Shown here in pieces: positions 46,901 through 58,900 of a stretch of 64,000 nt of DNA (position 1 is the stretch's first letter; each line of letters opens with the position of its first letter). This DNA is from Scolanthus callimorphus (Eukaryota > Cnidaria > Anthozoa > Actiniaria > Edwardsiidae). Below the pieces are notes generated by a model. It searched no databases and had not been told where the DNA came from. It saw only the letters and a list, made by a program, of their open reading frames with translations. The translations under genes were made by a program, and so were the position numbers. The stretch covers positions 7,615,978 to 7,679,977 of the forward strand of contig CM066923.1 in assembly GCA_033964015.1 (NCBI GenBank), in the 5' to 3' direction.

Positions 46901-49900
46901 ATTGCGAGATCTGGGGTGTATATGAATTAGGTCGAACGCCAAATTTTGATTTGTTTAAAGATAAACTCTTTAAGAATATAGGTGACATAGAGAGACTTCA
47001 TCTCAAATTTTGTAAGAGGTTGCTTGGCGTGCACAACAAATCCGTAAACATAGGCGTGTATGCAGAGCTGGGTAGAAGACCCCTAATCATTACAATTATG
47101 ACCAGGGTTGTTAAATATTGGTTGCGAGTTTCTAATAGTATATATAAGGACACACTAGTTGGAAAGGCGGCAAGGGGGTGTATCCAGTCTGATTCTCAGG
47201 GAAGTATTATTACAGATTATCTATTGAAATTAGGAGGTTTTGGGAGTTTAAATGACCTTGCGATTCCGTTTGAAAGAATTAATTCAATCTCGAATAGGGT
47301 AAATGATTCCTTGAATAAATGTTATGATCATGAATGGAAGTGCCAGATCCAACTGTCTAGAAAGCTTAAAACTCTGAATCTTGTAAAACCGCGTTTAGAA
47401 TTTTCCTGTTATCTGTTTAAAATTGCAAATGTTCAATACAGAAAGGCGGTGGCGAGATTTAGGCTTTCAGCCCATCGATTTCCGGTTGAATCTGGGAGAT
47501 ATTCAGGACTTGACCATGACTCGCGAATATGTACACTGTGTAACCGAAATGAGATTGGTGATGAACAACACTATTTTTCCTTCTGTCAATTTCTACATGA
47601 TGTGAAAGAGATCAATCCAACTTTTAATTTTTTTAGTTGTAACGATCTTTTTCTGTATTGTATCTCAATGAATGACGAATCGATCATTAATCGGACAGCT
47701 AAATTTATCAATGATTTAATGTACCAGTATGATCTACTATGATTTTTAATACAGTTTTCCATTTCTCTTAATGTTTGTATGATTTATTGTATGTATTCTC
47801 ATGTATCGATAACGGTATAAGTAGAATAAACGTCTTCTTCTTCTTCTTCTTCTTCTTCTTCAAAGCAGTCATATTTATTCAAATCGTGCGATCTCCAAAA
47901 GTAAATTCAAAATGGGCACTTGAGCGATCGTTTTTCCATTGTAAAAAGTAGACAAAAATGTTCTTTGATAGTTTAAATTTCGTTATTCGATTTGACCTAA
48001 GCTTCTCAAACTCATTAATTATTCACGAGGGCGTAGACCAATGGGGTTCTTGCATTTGGTCAGGTGTATGACTTTGGAAACCCAATGAAACACCAGTTGA
48101 AAATCACTAGTGTTTGGAAACGATTTCCAACACTAGTGATATGAGTTCTTAATTAGCATATTCATAGACTAGTCAAACACAATTCAATATGTTTAATTGT
48201 CTTGATCGGCAGCTTCTTCTCTTTCTTGTTCTTTAGCGCCAATCCTGCCCGCTCGTCCCGTCCTTCCCTTCTGCGTCCAGCAAACGTCTGATTGTGAGCA
48301 AATCTAACAAAACAAAAATGTTATATATAAGACTAGTGTTATCAGAACATGCAAACACCAGTTCGTTGTTGCACTCGAATCTTGTTTTGCCCAAAAGACC
48401 CAAACATATTTTCAGCAAATTGAAATCCAGGTTGGGCTTTCGTTCCGGTACGTACCGACGTATCTCGCACACGATTTGGTAGAGAGTTTTGGGCGGATAC
48501 CGCTATCCTTGCCCGCAAATACTTTCTTTTTCTTCCGCAGTCTTAGGCGGACGAAACCTTGACTGCGTCATGTTCAAGGTGAAATGGCGATTCAATTAGC
48601 ATATACAAGGTTGTACAATCTAGCAATTGATTAGATGGCATGTTCTTTGCCTGAACAAAAGGGCTGATGTAATCAGCTAATTTGGCGTCTTTGGGCTTAT
48701 GTAATCACGTTTTTGTTCTTTAACATGCTAAGCGTGATAGCATAACATGATATAAACTGTGTATTTTATTTGTGTGAGAAGTAATTCCAAAAACTCGTTC
48801 TGCGTGTTTCATTGGGATTACAAACAACTCGAAAACAATAAAACACTCGCGGCTACGCCGCTCGTGTTTCAGTGGTTTTCTCGTTGTTTGCAAACCCAAT
48901 GAAACACTTGAACTCGTTTTTGAAATATTACATCTAATTTGCATTTTGTATGAATAATCCAACACTCAAGACTTCAACTCGATCAAAAGTCAACTTACCG
49001 GAAGCCAGGATCTTAGGTCAAGGCGGCAAACGGAAGCTTGTTTTCTCCTTTGTCTACTGGTTGCTATGCCAATCCGATCGGAAGTGACGCTCAAGTGCCC
49101 CTCGGCCACTTTCTAGGGAGGGGTTGGGAAAATTTTCGGTGCCACGGCCATCTTGGATGAGAATTTGAGCGCGCGACGCTCAATTCGGTGAGTGAAAAAC
49201 ATGGTAAAATAATCACCGAATGCCTTCAAAATTCAGGTAGGGACAGAAACATACCTCCTCTTTAATTATCCAGCTTTTTATTTCTCTACAGAGTAAAATA
49301 TTTGATTTCTGGGCTTCTCAATTTGCCTTACGCATGGGTTTTCGCTTGGGCCGATCGACCGTTCCGAAGCAACCCACCCCCGGCTGACCTCCCTACCAAC
49401 AAAAATAATCGTCCAATCTTCTTTTCTCTATTTAGCCGCCATTTTGAATACATGAAATACCGCTGACCGCTAGTAATTAACAATTATTGGATGAGGTTGA
49501 GCATGATAGTGAGATTTGTCAATGCTGAGGTTTGTGTTATAATAATTTATTATTTGTTATCTGCCAAGGATAATGCGGATAACACTAACTTGAGGCGTTG
49601 ACAAATCTCACTATCGTGCAAAAACTGAACTCAATATTGCATGGTGAAACTTCAATGTGTGAACTTGCAATTGAAATTACTACTCAACTAAATATTAATT
49701 CACTTCACACCATTTTGTTTCCCTAAGTCGGGATCGGGAAACGAGATAGCCAAATATTAACCTTTGATGCCTGTATCAATGATGTTATTATTCAGCACAT
49801 CGATGCACTGCCCAAATATGGTCATTGGAATGCCAATAGCTGTCTTCTGCTGTCTTCTTCCTGCGATATCCCTCTCTGAGGAAAATGTGATGTTTTGAGC

Positions 49901-52900
49901 TCGTAAATAATACACAAAAGTCATTTTTTTCGGGTTTTTTTTGTGCTATCGATGTGCTGAATAATAAAACCATTATCCTGCTCGATTTTGCAGAATATCG
50001 TCTGATTTTAGCCAACTCAGGACTTTGTCCCTCATCGGCTAAGTATCAGATGATATTCTGCGCAATCATTAGGAATATTTTTTACAAATTGTAAGAACAG
50101 GAAATCAGGCTATGCTAGTGGACACATTATGATATCAAATCAATAAAAAAAATCAAATGTCTGCTTTATACCTCAAGGCTCAATCCATTGCCTAATCTTT
50201 TTGACGTTACAGATAAAGTGGCTTGATGCAGATATATACTGTTTTCAAGAAATTGACAAATGGTATGCAAGGGAGTTGGAAAATCAACTCAGTGCTTTAG
50301 GATATGATGGAACATTTACAAAGAAAGCTGATCCAACACAAGAAGGACTAGCTACCTTTTTTAAGAGGAATAAATTCAAGTTTATAAAGACAGAATCTGT
50401 CTTATTGAGTGACTGTATAGATGATATTTGCCTGACAGAAAAGTTGAACACAGGGGAGCATTACAAAACAGGCCATGTGCTGCTGCTGAGTGCTCTAGAA
50501 TGCATTGAGAATGGACTTCAACTTGCTGTTGGTATGAACAATAGTCCAGTTTTTCGAATTCTATTTATGCGCTAAATACAGTGGTAGCCTCAGTTTGAAG
50601 TTGAAAAAGTTGTGAATACCAACGAGTCCAAAACGTTTTCACAAGTTTGTCCGCAATTGTCTCAATACAATATGAGCTTCATCAGTTTCTTGTCGGTATT
50701 CACAACTTTTTCAACTTCAAACTGAGGCTCCCACTGTATTTATGCGCCACTGTTGCCAATTCAGCATGGACTTTTCTACTTTTGCAAGGGGGATATCCAG
50801 TCACTGGGGAATCAGCCCCTTTCCCTCCAATCACTGGACTGAAAATTCAAGGACCCTACTTTTCAGTCTTCAGTCTTCCACCCTTTCCCAAAATGTACCC
50901 TGACACACACTGTTAAAAAGAGGTTTCTGAATTCATGCACTTAATGTGCAGTGACAATATAATACTAAGAGGAACTGAATATAGGTAATCGTACTAGCGG
51001 TTTCTATTGAAAGTAAAGTGCTGCGATCAATGTAAAGGCGATAGAAGTAAACGACAAAACGAAAACAAGAAATCGTTTAATAGAGTAATTCAAGAATATT
51101 ACATGTACAATGTGAAAAAATCATAACTTAAAACAGTTGAAATAAAACAATATAGTTGCTTTGAAAGAAAGTGTTGGGTTTTGTTTAAAAAAAAACGTTT
51201 ATGATTTCCTGGAACTGGAACAATTCAACATGCATAGGTAAAATACTTCGTTGTATCCCTTATCTTCCAATAACGTTTTTAACGACTTATTTCAATGATT
51301 AACAACTTATCAACTCAACAATTCAACTAACAAGTGAAAAAACATGATAACATAGTTGTTTCGTTAAATTACGAAAACAATGATAAGTAGCTTGATAACA
51401 TACAAAAAGCAATTCAGCCGGATAAAGAGCAAGCCGAAAAAATGCATCTGTTTGATGACCAAGGCTTCTTTGAAAAGTAAATTCCATCGGTCCACACGGT
51501 CGATCACTTGTTATTGTTTTAGGCCGTTTCAAAACATAAATGTAGATCAGTGGAATTTATTTCTTTTTAAAGAAGCACTGAACATCAAACACCACAATCC
51601 AACGCAACGTTAAGGCAATTTATATAAGAATGTTTGTTTGTCTGGTTCTAAATAACAGGTTCAATATTTATCACTCTAGAGCCATCATAGGTTAGTTTGA
51701 TCTCGTCGATTTCTGCCAAGACCTCCTGTAGCTGTTCTTCTGTGAGATCTTTGTAGACAAGTGGGGGGTCTGGTTTTTCAGTGACATTGTATACATTGAC
51801 AACTTGAGTTAAAGAGCTATCAAATAGTGTAAAATGCAGTTTGCTCTTATGTTCGTTTTCCAAAACTACTCTGCAGTAGTAAGCCTTTCCGCATTTTTTC
51901 TTCCCCATTGTGGCTTTGCATTGGGGGTTCTGGCAATGAACAAGTTTGCCTGTTGCTGGAATTTCAACTTTTTTGGTGCAGTTGACACACATGTTATAGC
52001 AGGACAAATTCAGAACACATGCCAGTGTGAACACGCCTGTTTGGAAGGTGCTAGGTAATTCTGCTGGTGGTTGAATATTTTCCATAGGTAAGGTTGGTGT
52101 TACGCACAGCCAGTTTGGGTAGTTGAAAGGCTGATCTTACCAGATTGCATTTTCAGGCGAAGGTTTTTAAATTCATAAGTCTGTCCATTGGCAACCTTAG
52201 TTGTCAATCGACCCCATAAAACAAGTTTTATGGATCCTGTGGCATCTGTCAGCTGGCATTCAGCAACATCTACTTTTTGCTGGGTGGCATGTTGAGTTAC
52301 AGTCTTAGGTGGAGATAGACAGTTGATATATCCAGTGATGTTAATAAGTTGACCAGCTTTTAAGTTTTGCAAGGAACCAACTGTACAACGTGCTGAAGTG
52401 GGTGGTAATTCTTCCTTTTGAAAGGAAGTACTTGGCTCAACATCTTCTAGCATGGCTTTCTTTTCAATTATGACATCAACTGGATAGCCAGCCCTTTTGT
52501 TACCAAGTCGTACTTTGTTTAATTAAAACTGGTGACTTCGATGTTGCAGCTGATTCAAATTTTTGGACATCAGTCGAGGTTGGATCGAAACAAACTCCCC
52601 TTATGTTTCCTTTTAAAGTTTGTAGTTGACATTCAAACCATTTCTTCCTGCTATCATTGGATTTTACAGGTGACACATTATGTATGAAGCATTCCAGTCC
52701 CGTTTTGAGGTCTTCATCAGTCAGTGAAGGTTCTAAAAGAAATAATAAATTCATAAATATTCAAAAGTAAAAAAAAATACACAATCCCTAAGCAAATACT
52801 TGACCTTGAGTCAAGGAGAGCTCAATGCCAGAAGACAGAGCCAATACAATATAACTATATGAAATAAATTATAATTATTATAAAAGATAAGAAAGTTGTC

Positions 52901-55900
52901 AAGGATAGGGAATTTAATCTAAAATTATAATAGTGATATACTTTCATTTTTTTGTGTGTAATGATGTGAGTTGATGGTGTGAGTTGTTGGAAAAGGAGAA
53001 AGAGAAACAAAAATACAAAACATAACAACTTACTTTCCATGACTTTCCCTTGAGTAATCTAAAACAAATGATAGATTTAATAACATGTTGAATGTTTATG
53101 AAATAAGAAACAATTCTGATAAAATCTGAAAAATTTCATATCATGAAATGCTAAAATTGGTTTAAATTCAAAAAGTATGAATTGGTAGTAGAACAATTAT
53201 GATTATAATTTTATAATTTGATATTAAAATAAAATGAAAAATGTTTAATCAAGGTAGAACTGATTGAGGTGATGCTGTCTAAATTTTGGACAAGTTTTAC
53301 ATTTGATGAAATGCACTGCATGTTGATTGCGCCATTTTTTGCAGCCTAGATTCTTCCTCAATTCGGAATTGCAATGTTGGAGATGATTTCATACTTGTCA
53401 ATCTCTCGAACGTCATTGGTTCAATAACTAAAGATGACAGGGTTTTTACTCTGCTTATAGCTACATATGATATACCAGATGTTTTTTCTGATTTACCAAT
53501 ATCTATCCATGTTTTTGCTAAAGTAAGCCCTTGACTTTTGTGAATAGTCAAAGCATATGCAAGTCTTAGAGGAAGCTGTTGTCTTTCATGACTCCCTTCT
53601 AGTGATTGAGAAGATACAGTTATTGGACAAATAGGCACACATGATGGTAAAGCTGCACTAAATGAAGGACCTCTGTAGTCATCAAACTTCACTATAACAG
53701 CTATAGGTAAATCAGGTGGTTGGTGGTGGTTTGCATAAATGATATCAACAACTGTTCCTGTTGCTCCATTACAGAGACCAACACTTGCCCACAGATTCAT
53801 TGTTAACATTACTTTAGTTCCTTTAGCTAGACGTATTGTTGGTTGTAGGCCTGACATTTCATCAGAAGGCAGACTCTTTGCTGTAGCTGATGAATGACGT
53901 GCATTTATATTAGCACATGGGTGCTGAAGTTTATTTACTTGCTCATCGTTATATGCAGACACTTCTTCATTGCTGTAATATAATCTAGTAGCGTCATCAA
54001 ATTCACAAATATTTTCAACACAAGATGGTTGGCGAGTCAACAATAACTGCCAATCTTCAATGGTCGATTGACCCTTCCTTAGCCTCAGCAGTAAATCCCT
54101 GAATTGCTGTTGGGTTGAAGAGGATCCCTGAACCCTCTGGTTTACTGCCAGTTTTACAACTTGGTCAAACATTCTATATGTTAAATAGCCTTGTTCTCCA
54201 ATAGAGTTGGAGGGCTGAGCATGGTACAATGGCTTATCAGCAACTGGCGGCAGCTGACCAGGATCACCAATTAAAATCAATGAAATTCCACCATTTACTT
54301 TATCATAACAGGCTTTAGCTTGCTTGCAACGCTTATCAATCCAGCCAAATGTTGTCTGTCCAAGCATTGAATATTCGTCAATAAGTATATATTCAATTTC
54401 TTTGAGATTCTCTTGAAGTCTTGTTAAGGTTTGGCCAGACAAGTCCTTATTACCTCTAGGACCTGCCGGTAGTTTAAGTAATGAATGTATAGTAACACCT
54501 TTAATGTTATATGATGCCTTACCAGTAGTGGCAGTGACTGCACACTTATTCTGCAAAAGGTTACGCAGTGCATTAATGAGGTAGCTTTTGCCTGTACCAG
54601 CTACACCTATGATTATGAGACATAATGGTTCTTTGTCACGAGACTTATCTTGATGATAAGAATTGACAATATCATATGCAAGTCTCTGCATTTCACTGAA
54701 GCTATTTGTATCTACTGCTTCACAATTTTCAAGTTGACAATTCAAAGACTGTTCCTTGCAAGTTTTTATCAAACTAGGTATTTCACCGATTTGTTGTTCA
54801 GTGTATCTGAGACTATCATGATGCCAATCATACGACTCTGTTGACGATTTACCATCATTTTGAAAAGGTGTATGTCTATCCGCTATTAACATCCACTCTT
54901 CACGATTGTTGGGTTCTGCATTGGTAGGCTCTTGTTCTTCAATCTCTTGATTTTGAATAACATTTTGGAGTTTATCAAACCAATCAGGGACATTGGCTTG
55001 TGCATACTGAGTTTGCAAAAATGCATGCCATGAACTGATGAATGTGTTATCAGTTGGCTCTTCATTAGCCCAAACATTATTTTCACTTATTTTCCAAGGC
55101 TTGTACCTTAGAAGCTGATACTTACAATATAATGAAAAATTTTGCCCCTTTGGATTACAAGAGTATGTTGGAAAAATACGGGGAATGACATTATCTGGTA
55201 ATTTTACCAATTTACCGTTGGCAACTTTAAATGTTGTAGCAAACTGTGCAAAGTTCATATCCAGAACTTCCTTGGAGTTGTCATACTGATCACGATTGGC
55301 AAAAACGTCAAGTAGTGAGTTGGTGGTACATGAAGCATCAGTATCATTCTCTGAAATGTTAGGTCTTACTTGACGTGAACCATTCAGACTGATAGGAATA
55401 ACATTGAATGATGAGCTGTGAAGCTTAAGTGAAAGTAAGTGATGCATTGTTTCTTGAGCTGCATAATCTCTTTCTCCCAGAGTTTTCATTACAACTTTCT
55501 TAATAGCTTTATGTGGATTAGTTGCAGTGTTAGCCTTTTGCACAATAGAATTAAATGCTTGTTTCAACATAGGTGACCTTGGTTCACCCTTATATTTAGT
55601 GAGATATTCAACACAAGCATAGTGATCAATGACAACTTGTATGTCACAATTAGCTCTCCAGCCTTGCAGTTGAAGTTGCTGGTTGTTATTCAATCTAGAA
55701 TCATTTCTTTTGGTAACGATTTTTGCTCTGTAGTGTTCTTCATTTCCATTTTTGCTATGGACCTTTTCAAATTCTAGTTTAGTCTGGGTACAGTGATCAA
55801 ATGGAAAATGAAATCTGCATTTAGCTTCTTTCTCATTGGTTTTCTTGTGTAAACAATAACTTGTACTACAACGTGTGTGCCGTTGAACTGTGTTAAGAAG

Positions 55901-58900
55901 GTCAACATAATCAGAATCAATATCCCATTCTGGGATGTCTTTATATTGTCTTTGACAAGGATGTAGTTGTGGTCTTATCCACATGTCATCATCTCTCGGG
56001 TTTGGATTAATAGTTGATAAGAGCCAGTCAACATATTTACATGCAGTTTGAGCAGCGTTATTACCAGCTTCGATATCATGATCTAATTCAGATGAATCTT
56101 CAACAGTATTCTCATCCTTAAATTTTTGAGCTAAGAATCCCTTTAATGCGATCTTGGTTAAATCACACAACCCAGGGTCATTGTTTAGTTTAGCAGTACC
56201 ATGACAATGAATACTACCTCTACCTTGGTACTCAAATCTATACCAGTGCCACTTAGCATCTAGTGTATCATACAACCAATACTTCACAAAACTCTCTAAT
56301 CGCTGGGTAAAAAAACAGTCCACAATATGTGGATTGTTAATAACATTTTGCCGTCTCTCTTGACTTGAACAATGTAATTCTGATTCAGAGTTATCATAAA
56401 ACAGAGAATGCAGTTCATGCCAATGCATATCAACTGCTGAAAAGGTGAAAAAGAATGTTGGGCTTCCGACAGTAGTTACAATGGCTTTTAAATCTTCTTT
56501 TACTTTATGCCAGTAAGCATTTGTGCCTGCAATATTTGCAACATATCTAGACACTTTCGACATGAATGAGACAGAATTATTACTTAAAGCCATTTCACGA
56601 AGTTCATCGATCGTAAGATGCGCTTCACTAGGGTTCTGCTTTAGAAAGATTCCAGTTTGTTGAAGGGCTCTTTTCCTCTGGATCATATTGAAAGCCCAGT
56701 AAGAAAATCTAGGATGGCTAGCAAAACGATAAACCCATTTTCCATTAACTTTTTCAGCAAACTTTATCAAGTGTCTAACTCTATCTAGAAGAGGAACATC
56801 TCTCATCAATGCTTGATTAGTGGGATCTCCTTTACCATCAGGGAATAATGTAGGGAATGCCATAGTTGCTAAAAAAGGTGTCTGGTATTCATTCAGTGGC
56901 TGATCCTCCACAGTAGGCCATGACATTGGATCATCACCAGACAGCTGTTGTCTAACAGCATCTATTTCTTGTTCCTGTTGTGGACTAACTGGAAGAAAAC
57001 TACTCATATCAGTCGATTCATTGTATACTATATCCTCACAGGGTTATCAGTCGGTGGACCTAAATCAGGTTCATTATCATTTGAGACAATGCTCTCATTT
57101 GTCTCAACTGTTAATATGTCAGAAGGCACACCATTGTCTGGTAATGCATTTAATGCCTCATAATCAATATGTACATCTGAATAGTGTGGATTATTTTGTA
57201 CCAACCACGTCAATGCATCATTTATTTTTTTGTCGCCTTACATTTACATCTTTGAAAGTATCATTTCTACCTTTTACCTTAACAATAATTACAGATAAGC
57301 CTTTAGGATATCGAGGCAAAGAAAATGCTAGCTCTTTTACATTTTGGGGTAAATTAATACAATGTCCAGAGTAACCCCTCTGCCCCCCGGGTTTGATGTA
57401 CACTCTCATAATTGGAAGAGCACGAGCAATAAGCATTTCTTCTACTTGAGAAAGACCCTGTAATTGAGGTGGTACTGGTGATGGAATCATTTCATTTTCA
57501 ACGGAAAACTTTTTTGGAGACTTTTTATCTCGTAAGCATCTTGAGCATAAATAAGCATCTGGAATTCTCGGTTTAGATTTCAAAGGCCAAGCTTCATGGC
57601 ATACAGTGCATTTAAAAACAAAGTAAGAAATAGATTTATGAAAGCTTGAAATGTTTTGCTTAGCCCAGCCCTGTTTATGTAGCTTGCCATTTTCAGTGCT
57701 CTCAAAATTATTCAAATATTGTTTTTGAGCGTCTCTGTCACTTATCACAGACACTTTCTCCAAGTTTCTTTTGTTATAATTCTGCCTTTTCCTATCCAGT
57801 CTGGATTGTTTTTGAAAATCAGTTTCTTCATTGATTCTATTCCTAAAATATTCTTTTTGTGCATCCAATCTTTTCTGTTTTTCAGTTGCAGTCTCTGTTA
57901 GCTTTCTATTTTTTCTATATGTTCTCATCTTTTCTAGCCTAGTTTCTCTTTCAGCTGGTGTTTCCTCTAACAACTTCCTTTTTTTGTACATTCTTGCTTT
58001 CTCAAGGTGACTTGCTTTTATGCTATCAGGGAATACATCAACTTTTCTCTTACGTAAATTACTGTCACGAGCAACTGACATTGCAGTTGGTGATTGACTG
58101 GGATTGTTTGCAGCATCAGGCAATTTAATTTCGTTTGCTTTCGCTGGTGATTGATTTTGTTCACTTGACATTTGATTGGTACAACATTGCAATAATGTTT
58201 GGTCATTGATTGATTCAAGAGTTGTTTGTAATTCCATATAGTTTCTCTTTTTTGCTGGTGATTGTTCTTTAGCGTTGTCTGTCATTGTGATCTTTCTCTT
58301 CAATTCTCTTGAATTCTTAGTTTTATTTTGAACTGCGGCAACATAATGTAATCCACTTATATATCCTAAGAACACTGTCCTTCTACCCGTATTACCATTA
58401 CAAGTATCAAGAGCAGGAGATATCACAGTGGCTGGTGATCCTTCTATGGAGTCAGTAATATGAATTACACTATCAAAAGTGTTCGAGATGGACTGAATTG
58501 CTATATTATCTACCCAAGTCTGTGGATTAGACATTTGCATGACATATCTTTCCCAAGAATTTCCAAGGAAGTTTTCTACATAAAGCTCTGGGAAATTATT
58601 TAAGTGATTCACTGCAGCCATACGGACTTTGTGATGTTATTCAGGTTTACCATACAACTGAAATGCAAAAGCTTTAAAAAAACATGATCCATCTCCTCCA
58701 CAGTCATGAGGTACCAAGCCAATTGACGATAACTTATTAACCAAAATATTCCATGGCAAAACATTTTGTTCACTTCCAACACTGCAATTTACTACCGAAA
58801 CAGGTAGAGCGTTTTTTCGGCTCGAGAAAAAACGCTCGTTTCCAGACATAAACGTTGGCGAGTCTGATTGCATTCCTTCGCACAAAATCAATCATGCGTT

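Larger units (their letters stand above)
34990..47865 (+). mobile_element. CR1/L2-group-like non-LTR retrotransposon (LINE), split by a Polinton-type element
   Basis: Order: ORF1 (35214-37286), T-rich spacer, ORF2 left part (37436-39625), foreign 6.8 kb insertion, ORF2 right part (46456-47742), 3' UTR ending in AATAAACG and (CTT)n at about 47831-47860. The ORF1 esterase, APE-type endonuclease, RT and 3' microsatellite tail fit the CR1/L2 side of LINEs. Without the insertion it is about 6 kb, so close to full length. The 5' boundary was not identified. It sits sense-oriented in intron 1 of the EEP gene. Confidence 0.85.

Noticed and set aside
34990..47865. APE domain of the LINE as part of the host EEP gene
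   Set aside because: It is followed by RT and preceded by an esterase ORF1. Host EEP exons have different motifs and conserved phases that skip this region.
53297..57007. Host PIF1 helicase gene
   Set aside because: The HUH Rep region and DUF6570-like region directly upstream make it a Helitron protein.
58018..58218. Short Asn/Gln-rich ORF in the Helitron linker
   Set aside because: Alternative frame of the real coding strand.
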